From IMG/VR virus record IMGVR_UViG_3300004463_001172, positions 45,137 through 109,136 of that record: DNA of 64,000 nt; one strand, written 5' to 3'. Below the pieces are notes generated by a model. The model ran no database searches. It had not been told where the DNA came from and saw only the letters and a program-made list of their open reading frames with translations. Source of the DNA: a virus. A program made the position numbers and the translations under genes. Below, one piece after another: positions 46,486 through 54,978 of this stretch. Numbering within the stretch: position 1 is the first letter of the stretch; every line of letters begins with the position of its first letter.

Positions 46486-48591
46486 TTAGCATGTCTCAAA
46501 AAAGTGCTGTACCTCTTTCAGGTCTCCCACGAGTGGTGCTGGCGGTAACCCTTTCAACAGCCACGTGCCATAGGATTTGCTTCGTAACCTCGTATCGAGT
46601 ATGGCCACGACCCCGATATCATCCATGCGCCGCATCAAGCGTCCAAAGGCTTGTTTGAGGGCGAGTAACGTCGTGGGTAACGCCAAGTCGCTAAACCACG
46701 CTTCGCCGACATCCTTGCAGCGGGCCTCCCACAAGGGATCGTCAGGCACGCCAAAGGGGATCCGGTCGATGATGACGAGTTGGAGCGCTTCTCCGGGGAC
46801 GTCGACCCCTTCCCAAAAGGTTCGCGTGCCAATGAGCACACCCTCACCGTCGTGCTTGAATTGCCGTAAGAGTTCTATCGGTGGCGCTTGCCCTTGGACA
46901 TAGATTGTGTGCGCGCTGGTCTCGTGCAGTCGCTCAGCCACCAACCGGAGCATCCGGTGAGACGTACAGAGTACAAACGCGCCTCCCCGTTTGATGGCCA
47001 ATAATGCCTCGGTCTCATCGATGACTCGGGTGTGATAGTGCTCTTGCGCTTCGGTATCATTCCACCGGGCTTTGGTAGGATCGAACGCTTCTACATCCCT
47101 CGGCACATAGAGCCGCGTCGCCACCCGAAAGGGAAAGGGCGAGGGCAACACCAGTGAAGTGCCACCCTCGGCTCCCACCCGATCGCGCCAGTAGGTAAAG
47201 GGATCACCGCCCTGATAAGACTGTTTCCCTGTTGCCAGCGTGGCTGAGGTCGCCAGGACAATCCGCTCATTCCAGAGATACTCTTCTAAGAGCTGACTGA
47301 CCCGAATCGGCTTGACGTGGAGGGTGACTCCCTGCCGCCCTCGACCTTCGCTGCGCTCGATATACCGCACCATTGGTGTCTCAGCCTCGGCGTCTCCCGT
47401 CCCGAGCGCGAGATCGATCCACGCGGCGGTGCGTTCGCACAAGTCCGCCAGCTTGCCCCAGCGCTCCGCATCGATGGCATCCGCTTCATCTGTGCCGGAT
47501 TTGAGCGATTCCTTGACGGTTTCCATGGTGCGTCCCAGCGTCCTAGTGCTCTGGTAGAGGGCTACGCCCGCTTGACTCAAGGCTTCATGGAGAAAGCCTT
47601 CGAGGTTGCGCACCTTGGCGTCTTGCATCTCCTCCGTGAGCCGGGCATACCAGGCTTCGGCCTGTGCGGTGAGGGCTGCCGCTTTAGGCTCCAGCCCGAC
47701 AATACGGTCAAGGACAATCTCACCAAAGGCGGTGCCGCGCAGGCGTTCACGGGTATGATCGGCGAGCGCTCCGACTTTGCGTTCGATCACTCGCCAGCGC
47801 CCAGCGGTGAGTTCGGCACCAAAGACTTGGGTCGCGGTTTGCTCAAGAGCGTGTGCCTCGTCGACGACCACCACCGGATGGGTCGGAAGCAAGCCCACGG
47901 ATTTCCCAAGGAAGAGGTCGAGGAGGAGCAAGCTGTGATTCACAATGACGATCTGCGCTTGTGCCGCGTGCTCTTTGGCTTGTTGGCTATAGCACTCGGC
48001 TAGGAACGGACATTTACGGCCCAGGCACCCATATCCATCCACGGTCACTTTTTCGCGTAATTCGTCGCTAATCCCGAAGGGGAGCTGGTCGAGATCGCCA
48101 TGGGTGCCGTCGGTGCTCAGCCACTCCAGCAACTTGGTATACTCGACGGCGGCACTTTGGGTGACAAATAGGTCTTTCTGGCGCTCGTCGGTCTGCACGC
48201 GGTGCATGTGCTCTACACACGCATAGTTGCTGCGCCCCTTGAGCACTGCCGCTTTGAGATCGGGGAAGACGTGCTGCAGTCGGGGGATTTCCTGCTCGGC
48301 CAATTGCTGCTGCAGCGCCTTCGTGTGGGTGCTAACAATCGCTTTGGCGCCAGATGCGGCAATCGCCATGAGATACGCGAGCGCCTTCCCGGTGCCGGTT
48401 CCGGCCTCTCCTATGAGGTGTTGCTTGGTGGTGATTGCATCGGCCATGGCTTGCGCAAGCTGTACCTGGCCTTCACGGGGTTCATAGCCAGGGATGACGC
48501 GGGCTAATAGGCTTGTGGGGGAGAAATAGTCAGCCATGTGAGGCATGGTGAGTGCTGGGGTGGTGTGGCGTGTCTTGGCTTGTCGTTTCAT
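46486..48591 (-). CDS. DinG/XPD-like helicase with iron-sulfur cluster
   Basis: 701 aa. Walker A GEAGTGTGK (61-69), IVSTHTKALQQQL (motif Ia), cysteines C125, C189, C194 and C200 that would hold a 4Fe-4S cluster, DEAH (244-247), and a C-terminal RecA domain with AFGRLMRRMDDIGVVAILD. A superfamily 2 5'-3' helicase. In this phage it could unwind replication or recombination intermediates. Its ATG overlaps the loader gene's stop as ATGA. No replicative DnaB is in the window. Confidence 0.9.
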   Translation of the reverse strand: MKRQAKTRHTTPALTMPHMADYFSPTSLLARVIPGYEPREGQVQLAQAMADAITTKQHLIGEAGTGTGKALAYLMAIAASGAKAIVSTHTKALQQQLAEQEIPRLQHVFPDLKAAVLKGRSNYACVEHMHRVQTDERQKDLFVTQSAAVEYTKLLEWLSTDGTHGDLDQLPFGISDELREKVTVDGYGCLGRKCPFLAECYSQQAKEHAAQAQIVIVNHSLLLLDLFLGKSVGLLPTHPVVVVDEAHALEQTATQVFGAELTAGRWRVIERKVGALADHTRERLRGTAFGEIVLDRIVGLEPKAAALTAQAEAWYARLTEEMQDAKVRNLEGFLHEALSQAGVALYQSTRTLGRTMETVKESLKSGTDEADAIDAERWGKLADLCERTAAWIDLALGTGDAEAETPMVRYIERSEGRGRQGVTLHVKPIRVSQLLEEYLWNERIVLATSATLATGKQSYQGGDPFTYWRDRVGAEGGTSLVLPSPFPFRVATRLYVPRDVEAFDPTKARWNDTEAQEHYHTRVIDETEALLAIKRGGAFVLCTSHRMLRLVAERLHETSAHTIYVQGQAPPIELLRQFKHDGEGVLIGTRTFWEGVDVPGEALQLVIIDRIPFGVPDDPLWEARCKDVGEAWFSDLALPTTLLALKQAFGRLMRRMDDIGVVAILDTRLRSKSYGTWLLKGLPPAPLVGDLKEVQHFFETC

Positions 48592-49376
48592 CCGCGTCCT
48601 TTCGCAAACTGGGTGAGTAATTCGAGGCTCGGAAACCCGTCAATCTGTTCTTCCGTCAGCCGCTGCCGTTTTCGGACCCAGACCGCATTTTCGGCGTCAT
48701 AGTGATAGCCCCCGGCCCGGACGATTTCCCGACGAGCTTTGTGATTGTCCATCCAACTACGATCCTCGGTGACTTTGCCGTTGAGGAAGACACTAGGATT
48801 CACGCCAGGCCCCGTGGCGGTGGCTTCAAAGACTTTGGCACGTAGGGGAACGGCGTCAGCATCGGTGATCGCCTGCTCTTCTGGGGTGATGGGGATATCT
48901 TCCATCAGCTGCGGGAGCACTCCTCGCAAAAAGGCTCGTCCGCTTGGTGTCGCTTCTTCGAGGATCTCGTGTTTTTCTGCTGGTGTGACTCGATTGGCTC
49001 GATGTTTTTCATCGGACCATTCGGCTTGCCAGGCAGGCTTATGACGCGGACAGTAATAGCTATGCTCACTGATCAGGCCCGCCGGCGGCCAGGCTAACAA
49101 TCCTTCACAACCCTGATGTTGGCAGGGGAGATAGCGTTGGATATCTGTGGATTCCAAGTGCTGCGCTAGGGCTTTAATCTCGGCTGCCGTCGGCATGATT
49201 TGTCGGCGGCCATCATCGCCCAGGATGCGCAGCATCGCCTTACTGACCGCTTCGAAACTATACGTTTTCAGCACCCGGTAGTAGGCGTGAACCAGCACCT
49301 CGCTAAAGGGCCTGCTGTAAATGGCGCACACCTCTTCGAGCATCTGGGCGAGTTTGGGTTGTTCCTGGAGATTCAT
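48588..49376 (-). CDS. Helicase-loader-like replication protein
   Basis: 262 aa from ATG 49376, ATGA-coupled to the O-like initiator. The N-terminus LAQMLEEVCAIYSRPFSEVL then VHAYYRVLKTYSFEAVSKAM and MPTAAEIKALAQ follows the helical pattern of phage G40P-type loader domains. A zinc site follows (CQHQGCEGLLAWPP, YYCPRHKPAW). It likely bridges the initiator and a host helicase, equivalent to lambda P. Confidence 0.7.
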   Translation of the reverse strand: MNLQEQPKLAQMLEEVCAIYSRPFSEVLVHAYYRVLKTYSFEAVSKAMLRILGDDGRRQIMPTAAEIKALAQHLESTDIQRYLPCQHQGCEGLLAWPPAGLISEHSYYCPRHKPAWQAEWSDEKHRANRVTPAEKHEILEEATPSGRAFLRGVLPQLMEDIPITPEEQAITDADAVPLRAKVFEATATGPGVNPSVFLNGKVTEDRSWMDNHKARREIVRAGGYHYDAENAVWVRKRQRLTEEQIDGFPSLELLTQFAKGRG

Positions 49377-50407
49377 GGGTTCTCCCACTCGACATAGGGC
49401 CTTGCGGTGGATTCCGTGTCGTCTTTCCACTCGCCCGATACGACTAAGACATAGTTGGCCGTGCCTTTCGTGTGATGTTGGCTCAGCAGCCAGGGCAGGC
49501 TTGCTTTAAAGCGTCTTTTCCCTGGGGGAGGCTGGCATTCCCCCCGGAGGAACTGTGATTCCTGAAAGCCGAGTCTGACGCGATCCCAATACCCTTTTGA
49601 ACTTTTGGCCTGTATGGCTTTATTGGCTTTTGCGATGAACTTGTCATCGGCATCGTCCAGCGCAAACGGCCGTCCCCCGAGTGGCACAATCTGCTCGTTC
49701 CACCACAAGACAAATTTTGCTGCCGGCGTATCGATGCTGATGGGTTCCCCCAACGGGGGAACTAAAGGGGGAGATCCTTGGTTTTTGTTTTTCTTTCTTT
49801 CTTTATCTTTATTTTGTTGGTTCACTTTCTGAACCATTTCCGGTTCACTTTCTAAACCATTCTTTAATGGTTCACTTTCTAAACCATTTCCTTCTTGTGC
49901 CTTGAGTTTCTTGGCTTCTCGTCGTATTTGGTTCACTTTCTGAACCATTAATCTTTTTTGGTTTAGATACTGAACCATTTCATCCCTAGCCGTTTCAGGG
50001 TTTTCGAGACAATGGTTTAGTTTGTAAACCATTTCACAATGGCGATTCAGTCGGTAGAGTCCTGTGCCCCCACGCCCTGGATGTGTTTTCCCGGCCGCAG
50101 CATCGAGCCGTTGGATAATGCCCGTGGCTTGATGAAAGGCTAATGCCTCTGTCAGCTTGGCCCGGCTGACCCCGCATCCAAAGTTTAGTAGACGTCCATC
50201 CTGGGAGACTTTTCCGCCAATGAATTGCGAGAAACTGATATAGTCCTGCTCTTTCTCGTTTCCCTCTTTATCGCGATAGCCGAATGTACTTCGGAGCACG
50301 TAGAGCAAGACCTTTTCTTCGGATTCGCGCAGCAATGGAATGATGTAGTCGATGAGTTTGTTGGGAAGCTGCGTAAAGTTCGGAAAGAGGTCTTGTTCAG
50401 ATGACAT
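49373..50407 (-). CDS. O-like replication initiator carrying iterons
   Basis: 344 aa. N-terminal FTQLPNKLIDYIIPLLRESE and KVLLYVLRSTFGYRDKEGNE match phage replication protein O-type winged-helix domains. The centre is low complexity (EMVQKVNQ, NGLESEP) because the DNA there is the iteron array, exactly as in lambda O. The C-terminus carries a helical domain with KFVLWWNEQIVPLGGRPF. It should bind the iterons and start replication with the loader. Confidence 0.82.
   Translation of the reverse strand: MSSEQDLFPNFTQLPNKLIDYIIPLLRESEEKVLLYVLRSTFGYRDKEGNEKEQDYISFSQFIGGKVSQDGRLLNFGCGVSRAKLTEALAFHQATGIIQRLDAAAGKTHPGRGGTGLYRLNRHCEMVYKLNHCLENPETARDEMVQYLNQKRLMVQKVNQIRREAKKLKAQEGNGLESEPLKNGLESEPEMVQKVNQQNKDKERKKNKNQGSPPLVPPLGEPISIDTPAAKFVLWWNEQIVPLGGRPFALDDADDKFIAKANKAIQAKSSKGYWDRVRLGFQESQFLRGECQPPPGKRRFKASLPWLLSQHHTKGTANYVLVVSGEWKDDTESTARPYVEWENP
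49786..50031. other. Probable replication origin: six palindromic iterons
   Basis: Six 19-bp sites of form TGGTTYA-N5-TRAACCA at 49818, 49841 (first base changed), 49868, 49929, 49959 and 50013, each an inverted repeat. A T-rich/A-rich tract (49786-49817) adjoins them on one side, like a DNA unwinding element. The sites lie inside the initiator gene, matching the lambda ori layout. Confidence 0.85.
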
Positions 50408-50419
50408 GGTTGTTCCAAC

Positions 50420-50569
50420 CTATGTTTCGAACTTACCAAGGAATATGACTGGATCGGTCTGTTCGTCCAGCCATGTCAGCCATCGGGTGGGTGATCGGTT
50501 CATGTATGGACGACACGGTAATTCCAACTCATTCGAGGGCATCCACGATGTCAGGATCGTTTTGGTCAT
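50420..50569 (-). CDS. Small protein upstream of O-like initiator
   Basis: 49 aa from ATG 50569. Reads SPTRWLTWLDEQTDPVIFLG, a well-formed small helical protein, and stops 12 bases before the initiator ATG. Ribosome site GGAGAG is rather far (14 bases). First gene of the replication operon. Function unknown. Confidence 0.55.
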   Translation of the reverse strand: MTKTILTSWMPSNELELPCRPYMNRSPTRWLTWLDEQTDPVIFLGKFET

Positions 50570-50699
50570 CTCTTGACGACTGCTCTCCCCTGTGATATAG
50601 TTATATCCGTCATACGAGATACACTATACGTCATGAATTGATCGTTGTAAAGATATATCTTCGGGTTACTTGAAAGAAAAATCTTGCAGGAGATGACTC
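50570..50699. promoter_or_regulatory. Divergent control region
   Basis: A 130-bp AT-rich gap between the leftward replication operon and the rightward Cro-like gene. It contains TATCCGTCAT (50604-50613) and TATACGTCAT (50625-50634), and ATATAGTTATAT. The box also occurs before the paralogous regulator at 42918. Probable operators for one or both Cro-like proteins. Confidence 0.6.
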
Positions 50700-50981
50700 G
50701 TGGCCCTTATTATTTCGTGCATGACCTTACGTGACCTCCTCCAAGAAAAAGCTGGCGTCCAATCGAGTCAGGAACTGGCCAAGAAACTTGGGCTCTCTCG
50801 CCAACAGGCGTCCGGGTTATGGCGCGGCCGCGACCCCTTGGGTTTACGGTTGATGCGTCAGATCAAAAAAGCCTATGGCCTCTCACTCGACGAGTTGGCG
50901 GAAGTGGCCGAGGCGGTGCCTGGAGAACCTCGCCAGCGCCCGGAGAAACCCCCTACGTCCCCGTCATCTCAGGAGCTGTGA
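50700..50981 (+). CDS. Cro-like HTH regulator B
   Basis: 93 aa from GTG 50700 with AGGAG seven bases upstream. HTH in SSQELAKKLGLSRQQASGLW then GRDPL and IKKAYGLSLDELAEV. Paralog of the 42967 product. The tail is Pro-rich. Transcribed away from the replication genes, in the position of lambda cro/repressor. Confidence 0.75.
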   Translation: MALIISCMTLRDLLQEKAGVQSSQELAKKLGLSRQQASGLWRGRDPLGLRLMRQIKKAYGLSLDELAEVAEAVPGEPRQRPEKPPTSPSSQEL

Positions 50982-50984
50982 CAT

Positions 50985-51218
50985 ATGTCTCGTCGTCATG
51001 ACCCTTACTACGATCACAAGGTCTATCACTTTGCGGCACTCTTCTCGTCCAATGGGGATGTCTCCGCCTCGTGTTACGCACGACCCCGCCGCATCAACTT
51101 GGCGCGAGGCCAGAGCTGGACGATCACTGAGCGCTTTGTGACGTGCCCACGTTGTCGGAAACTGCTGCCTGAGACTGGTCTTTACCGACCTAGTCACACC
51201 TCACCTCAAGAGCTGTGA
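50985..51218 (+). CDS. Small zinc-knuckle protein
   Basis: 77 aa after CAGGAG, four bases from the HTH gene. Contains FVTCPRCRKLLPE, a CxxC knuckle, and a His/Tyr-rich N-terminus. Probably co-expressed with regulator B. Function unknown. Confidence 0.6.
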   Translation: MSRRHDPYYDHKVYHFAALFSSNGDVSASCYARPRRINLARGQSWTITERFVTCPRCRKLLPETGLYRPSHTSPQEL

Positions 51219-51282
51219 GGTGGGTGATCATGTTCGTACCCCCACCGATTTGGTGCATCAGCTGGTGCACACAATGGATCTC

Positions 51283-51483
51283 CTACGACAGCGCGCGGAT
51301 ACCTCTGTCCGTCTCTGTTGATTTGGTCGCTGGCCAGGTGTCATGCTTGGTCCCGCACCAGGGACACCACCAATACCGATGGGTTGGGGAAATGTCTCCT
51401 GTGGTAGACCACCAGAGATGACACCAGCTGCACTGAAAATGAGTTAATATTTCGACCGCGATATGAAGCGGTGTCGTGGCCAT
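51283..51483 (-). CDS. Small zinc-ribbon protein
   Basis: 66 aa from ATG 51483 after GAGGAG. CSWCHLWWSTTGDISPTHRY then WWCPWCGTKHDT form a CxxC...CxxC ribbon. Converges with the 50985 gene. The opposite-strand frame at 51215-51421 is rejected. Confidence 0.65.
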   Translation of the reverse strand: MATTPLHIAVEILTHFQCSWCHLWWSTTGDISPTHRYWWCPWCGTKHDTWPATKSTETDRGIRALS

Positions 51484-51511
51484 CGGTGGACTCCTCTCTT
51501 GCTTCTTGGCC

Positions 51512-51748
51512 TTACCGCTTCTTGGTATCCCCTCCACAGCTACTACAATCGCATTTGTCCTCTACCAATCTGGTGACTTGTGTGCCATCAATTCGTAGTC
51601 GTTTATCCATGCGCCGGTAGTCATGAATCCCGCCGTTTTTCACCGCGATGATCAGACACCCCCCGACCTCATCAGTGATGGTTCCCGTGCGCCATAGCTT
51701 GTCAATCGGCGGACGCTTCTCGGATGTCTTCCGTTTGTGGGTTTCCAT
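51512..51748 (-). CDS. Small basic Cys-containing protein
   Basis: 78 aa from ATG 51748 after AAGGAG. Basic N-terminus (HKRKTSEKRPP), central beta region and a C-terminal CDCSSCGGD cluster. Function unknown. Confidence 0.6.
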   Translation of the reverse strand: METHKRKTSEKRPPIDKLWRTGTITDEVGGCLIIAVKNGGIHDYRRMDKRLRIDGTQVTRLVEDKCDCSSCGGDTKKR

Positions 51749-51816
51749 AGGTCTCCTTGTGCACACGACCTGGACACACCATCCCAGGGCTGAGTTGGCT
51801 ATAGATCGCGCACGGC

Positions 51817-51987
51817 TCAGGTGTCATGCTGCGCTCCATCGCTGTGCCCAACGGCCAGCAGCGCATTGATCAGCGCTGAGACCGCCTCAGCCTCGCACTC
51901 CCAGACCTGGCGCTCTGGTTGCCAGCTCAGCTGCTGGATTAACCACTGTGCCGCAATAATTAAGTCGGTTTGTTGGGCTGACGTCAT
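51817..51987 (-). CDS. Small hypothetical protein
   Basis: 56 aa; ATG 51987 overlaps the previous stop as ATGA. Helical with IIAAQWLIQQLSWQPERQVW. Function unknown. Part of a run of tightly coupled tiny genes. Confidence 0.6.
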   Translation of the reverse strand: MTSAQQTDLIIAAQWLIQQLSWQPERQVWECEAEAVSALINALLAVGHSDGAQHDT

Positions 51988-52349
51988 CGCTCTGGCTCCT
52001 CAGCGCCTCGGCCGGGACGCTGCACTGTCCAGAGCCCCCTACCACCTAGCGCTGTATAAATCTTGGCGGCAAGCTGATCATCCTCTGGTGTGCCATAGGC
52101 TGGATCAGTTTGTTGCAGGGCCTCGTACCATCGCCGAATCAGGTGCAGCTCTTCGGTGGTCAGCACATGACCCTGGACCTGGCTCGGGTGGGGTTGCTGC
52201 GCATACGCCCGGAGAAAGCGCATGGTTTGCTGCAAGGCGGCGGGATTCTGGTCTGCATCGCCCAGGTGCTCGACTTGATACCAGAGGCTCTGCAGGAGCT
52301 GCGACAGCCATTGGTCAATGATGGTGATGGGGTCGTGCGGTTCAGCCAT
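51984..52349 (-). CDS. Hypothetical helical protein
   Basis: 121 aa, helical (IIDQWLSQLLQSLWYQVEHL, EELHLIRRWYEALQQ). Coupled both sides. Function unknown. Confidence 0.6.
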   Translation of the reverse strand: MAEPHDPITIIDQWLSQLLQSLWYQVEHLGDADQNPAALQQTMRFLRAYAQQPHPSQVQGHVLTTEELHLIRRWYEALQQTDPAYGTPEDDQLAAKIYTALGGRGLWTVQRPGRGAEEPER

Positions 52350-52512
52350 GGTGTGGTCCTTTCACCTCCCCTTGCGCGTGCTCATAGGCGTTCAAGGCCT
52401 TTAGCGCTTCTAGGAAGGCTGCAGCATTGCCTTCGATAGGGAGTGAGATCTGCTGCGCCGCGATCCAGAGGTTGAACAGTAGGGTATAGAGGTCACTATC
52501 GATTGGTCGCAT
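52342..52512 (-). CDS. Small hypothetical protein
   Basis: 56 aa from ATG 52512. Helical, LLFNLWIAAQQISLPIEG and EALKALNAYEHAQ. Ends overlapping the next start (ATGGCTGA). The upstream ribosome site is weak. Confidence 0.55.
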   Translation of the reverse strand: MRPIDSDLYTLLFNLWIAAQQISLPIEGNAAAFLEALKALNAYEHAQGEVKGPHHG

Positions 52513-52515
52513 CGG

Positions 52516-52722
52516 CTAGTCCTTTGCCCATGGGCTGCACTCAATCAGCCGCGCCAGGCTCAACTCGGCGCAGCGCAAGAGTGCGACCCATTCTTTGGGG
52601 GCGTGGGTCAGCATCTCGGGCTGATCTTTAATCATTTTGCAGAGGTGGACGAGCTGGTGTAATTCTTCAGCGGTCGCTTCTACACGCTTTAGATAGGCGT
52701 GATACTGCTCCGTTAACGTCAT
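52516..52722 (-). CDS. Small helical protein
   Basis: 68 aa, LTEQYHAYLKRVEATAEELH. Overlaps the 52719 gene as ATGA. Function unknown. Confidence 0.6.
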   Translation of the reverse strand: MTLTEQYHAYLKRVEATAEELHQLVHLCKMIKDQPEMLTHAPKEWVALLRCAELSLARLIECSPWAKD

Positions 52723-52919
52723 GGAGCCTCCTCATGATGATGCAGCGCCTCTGACTCCGCATCCCAGGGAATCACCACCTGGGCCTTATCATGCATGCCC
52801 CATATACCCGGACAGGTGCGGCAGCCGAGCTTCCGGCTATACGGACTGAAGGTTTCAATGACGTACCACCGATGATCACGACGCAACCAGCACCAGAAAC
52901 GAGCTAATGCTTGGATCAT
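52719..52919 (-). CDS. Small Cys-containing protein
   Basis: 66 aa with Trp-rich basic N-terminus (FWCWLRRDHRWYVIETF) and LGCRTCPGIWG. Coupled by ATGA. Function unknown. Confidence 0.6.
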   Translation of the reverse strand: MIQALARFWCWLRRDHRWYVIETFSPYSRKLGCRTCPGIWGMHDKAQVVIPWDAESEALHHHEEAP

Positions 52920-53098
52920 GAGCGTTTCTGCGCGTTCTCACGTTGCCGCAAGATGTGCCCGCTATGCCCCCACAGATACCGTAGGGGTTGTCCCTTGACC
53001 CAGCCGCGTTTGGTATCGGTTTGCCGGGCTAGCTTGGTAGGGTCGCCACAGCCACAAGCACATAATGGCATTGGTAGGCTCGACTCCTCAGCACGCAT
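52916..53098 (-). CDS. CxCGC zinc-finger protein
   Basis: 60 aa from ATG 53098 after GGAGG. The motif CACGCGDPTKLARQTDTKRG then GQPLRYLWGHSGH is a known small phage zinc finger (CxCGC...RxxxGH) also fused to HNH enzymes. Overlaps the previous gene by 11 bases. Confidence 0.65.
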   Translation of the reverse strand: MRAEESSLPMPLCACGCGDPTKLARQTDTKRGWVKGQPLRYLWGHSGHILRQRENAQKRS

Positions 53099-53339
53099 CG
53101 GATTGCCTCCATACCCAGATTGTGTCACCTTTGCTGTTGAGCTGATATTCATGGCCATGTCGGTATATCCAGTTTTTCAGCGCTTGAATCGTTTTCCGTG
53201 ACACTGGATGTACACACTTGGCTTGCCCTGTGGGAAGCGCTTGCACGCTCCGCAGAATGGCTTGGGCGTCGAGGTCTAAAAGCTTGTTGCCTGCGGTAAA
53301 GACCGGGCGTGGCACATCTTCGATGTCAATCGTCGTCAT
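53088..53339 (-). CDS. Hypothetical protein
   Basis: 83 aa from ATG 53339 after AGGAGG. Contains VSRKTIQALKNWIYRHGHEY then KGDTIWVWR, a possible small winged-helix. Function unknown. Confidence 0.6.
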   Translation of the reverse strand: MTTIDIEDVPRPVFTAGNKLLDLDAQAILRSVQALPTGQAKCVHPVSRKTIQALKNWIYRHGHEYQLNSKGDTIWVWRQSDAC

Positions 53340-53589
53340 GGCGCACCTCCTCATATTGGGTCTGTTGGAGTGCCATCAGGTGATTCGCTGGATGTCCCAA
53401 GGCCAGCCCAAGATAGGAGGCTGTCACCAAGTCGATCCACATCTCCGGGTCGTCCATTTGCCGACACATCGTGACTATGAACAGATGAAAGCCGGGCATC
53501 GGCTCTGGTCCCATACGCTGGGCAATATCCTCATCCGTCCAGACCCGCCGATCGAGTTCGGCTTCAATGAAGCGCTGCAGTTGATTCAA
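53326..53589 (-). CDS. Hypothetical protein, TTG start
   Basis: 87 aa from TTG 53589, which overlaps the previous stop as TTGA and has GGAGGAG six bases upstream; an earlier ATG in the frame lies inside the other gene. Helical (RFIEAELDRRVWTDEDIAQR). Function unknown. Confidence 0.6.
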   Translation of the reverse strand: MNQLQRFIEAELDRRVWTDEDIAQRMGPEPMPGFHLFIVTMCRQMDDPEMWIDLVTASYLGLALGHPANHLMALQQTQYEEVRHDDD

Positions 53590-53885
53590 GGCATCTCCTC
53601 CGGTGGTGGGGTGGCCAGCCATGCCCAGATCACGCGCTTGAGTGCGGTGCCACAAGTATTGCGGTGGCGCAGCGCCGCCTGGTATTGCGCTAACACGTCA
53701 TGCCGGACGGCCTGTACCAGCCAGTATTGGACCATGGCCTCGGCTTGGGTATAGGCATCGAAGGTCGGATGGCCATCCATCCAGCGCTGCAGAGCCTGGG
53801 AACAACGCTCACAAATGCTGGTGTCATAAACTCCACCCAGTTGGCCCCAGATGCCTGGGGCCTGGCAGCGTTCACAGAGATGCAC
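53586..53885 (-). CDS. Zinc-ribbon protein
   Basis: 99 aa with CERCQAPGIWGQLGGVYDTS then ICERCSQALQ, a CxxC...CxxC ribbon, and a helical C-terminal half. Function unknown. Confidence 0.65.
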   Translation of the reverse strand: MHLCERCQAPGIWGQLGGVYDTSICERCSQALQRWMDGHPTFDAYTQAEAMVQYWLVQAVRHDVLAQYQAALRHRNTCGTALKRVIWAWLATPPPEEMP

Positions 53886-54192
53886 TGGTTTCCTCCTGAC
53901 TCTCCACCTTGCACGGCCCTCCGAGCAGGCGTGGGCGTCGTGTCTGGCGTCGAGCTGTGCGTGTTGGTGGTGCTGGGGGTGTTTCTGGTAGCCGCAGCAT
54001 CTCTAAGACCAAGCCATGCGCCCGGTCTAGGCTATGGCGTTGACGTTCGATCAACTGCTCCAGCGTTTTGCGACTATGCGGACTTGACCCTGCCTCATCG
54101 AGCCATTGCAGCCAGGCGGCCATCGTGTCACTGGCAACCGTCCACTGCCGCTGCAGCTCTGTGAGTCGTGCACGATCAATAGGGGTGGGCAT
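53872..54192 (-). CDS. Helical protein with basic tail
   Basis: 106 aa. Helical hairpin (LTELQRQWTVASDTMAAW, LEQLIERQRHSLDRAHG) and a Pro/Arg-rich tail. Function unknown. Confidence 0.6.
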   Translation of the reverse strand: MPTPIDRARLTELQRQWTVASDTMAAWLQWLDEAGSSPHSRKTLEQLIERQRHSLDRAHGLVLEMLRLPETPPAPPTRTARRQTRRPRLLGGPCKVESQEETSASL

Positions 54193-54222
54193 CGGGGGGT
54201 TCCTTTCTCTTCGTCATCTGCT

Positions 54223-54948
54223 TCATGGTGATGTTGTCCAGTCGAAGACGTCTTGTGCTGGGGCCCTACGGGCGCTCGTACCCTGCTGTAAGCGTTCTAC
54301 GGTGAGCGCACAATAGGCGGCTGACCGCTCAATCCCAATAGCCTGACGTCCCATATCTCTTGCTGCCTGTAAGAGCGTGCCTGTGCCACAGAAGGGATCA
54401 CAAATGATGTCTCTTGGTGCACTCAAGAGTCCTACCAGCCATCGCATCACCTTCAAGGGTTTCGGGCAAGGGTGGGGTCCCTTGAAGGGGTCGCCATGGA
54501 TTGCATTCACCACGAGAAAGTCTCTGCCTGCTTCACCAAAGATGGTTTGAAATGGTGGATGCATAACTCTGGTTGCCCAAATAATCGGCTCCCAAGAGAG
54601 CGGTGGTCCAGAGGTCCAACGATCTCCAGCGAACTCACGTTTATGCCAGCCGAGCTGCCGATATGGGCGTAGATCCGTCATCCGTAAAACAGTAGGGACG
54701 TCAAACGCATTCACGACACCAGGGAAGTACACCACGTTTTCTCCAGGGCACTGCTTCAAGATGTCGGCCAACCATACCTGATACGTTTCTCGTGGCATGT
54801 GGTCGTTGTGCTCGTCATACGACATCCCGACGTTGTAGGGCGGATCAGTAATCGTTACATCGGCGTGACACCTCGGGAGGAGGTCATTGGCGTCTCCATG
54901 CCAGAGCGTAATCCCCTCCTGCTGGTAGTAAGGTGTCTGAGGTGTCAT
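54223..54948 (-). CDS. DNA methyltransferase, N4/N6 type
   Basis: 241 aa. Catalytic motif DPPY at residues 35-38 (TITDPPYNVG) and the SAM-binding motif PFCGTGTLLQAARDMG near 195-210; the order DPPY then FxGxG is the beta class. PKPLKVMRWLVGLLS fits the region before motif I. It would methylate adenine or cytosine in phage DNA, possibly protecting it from restriction. No endonuclease partner is beside it. Confidence 0.88.
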   Translation of the reverse strand: MTPQTPYYQQEGITLWHGDANDLLPRCHADVTITDPPYNVGMSYDEHNDHMPRETYQVWLADILKQCPGENVVYFPGVVNAFDVPTVLRMTDLRPYRQLGWHKREFAGDRWTSGPPLSWEPIIWATRVMHPPFQTIFGEAGRDFLVVNAIHGDPFKGPHPCPKPLKVMRWLVGLLSAPRDIICDPFCGTGTLLQAARDMGRQAIGIERSAAYCALTVERLQQGTSARRAPAQDVFDWTTSP

Positions 54949-54978
54949 GCTCTCTCCCTTACGCTACGGACATACGAG

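Noticed and set aside
49818-50031. CRISPR-like array of short repeats
   Set aside because: Repeats are 19 bp, palindromic, unevenly spaced (23-61 bp) and lie inside a coding gene; the replication iteron explanation fits better.
51215-51421. Plus-strand ORF overlapping the 51283-51483 zinc gene
   Set aside because: The minus-strand frame has a proper ribosome site and paired CxxC motifs; the plus frame has no domain.
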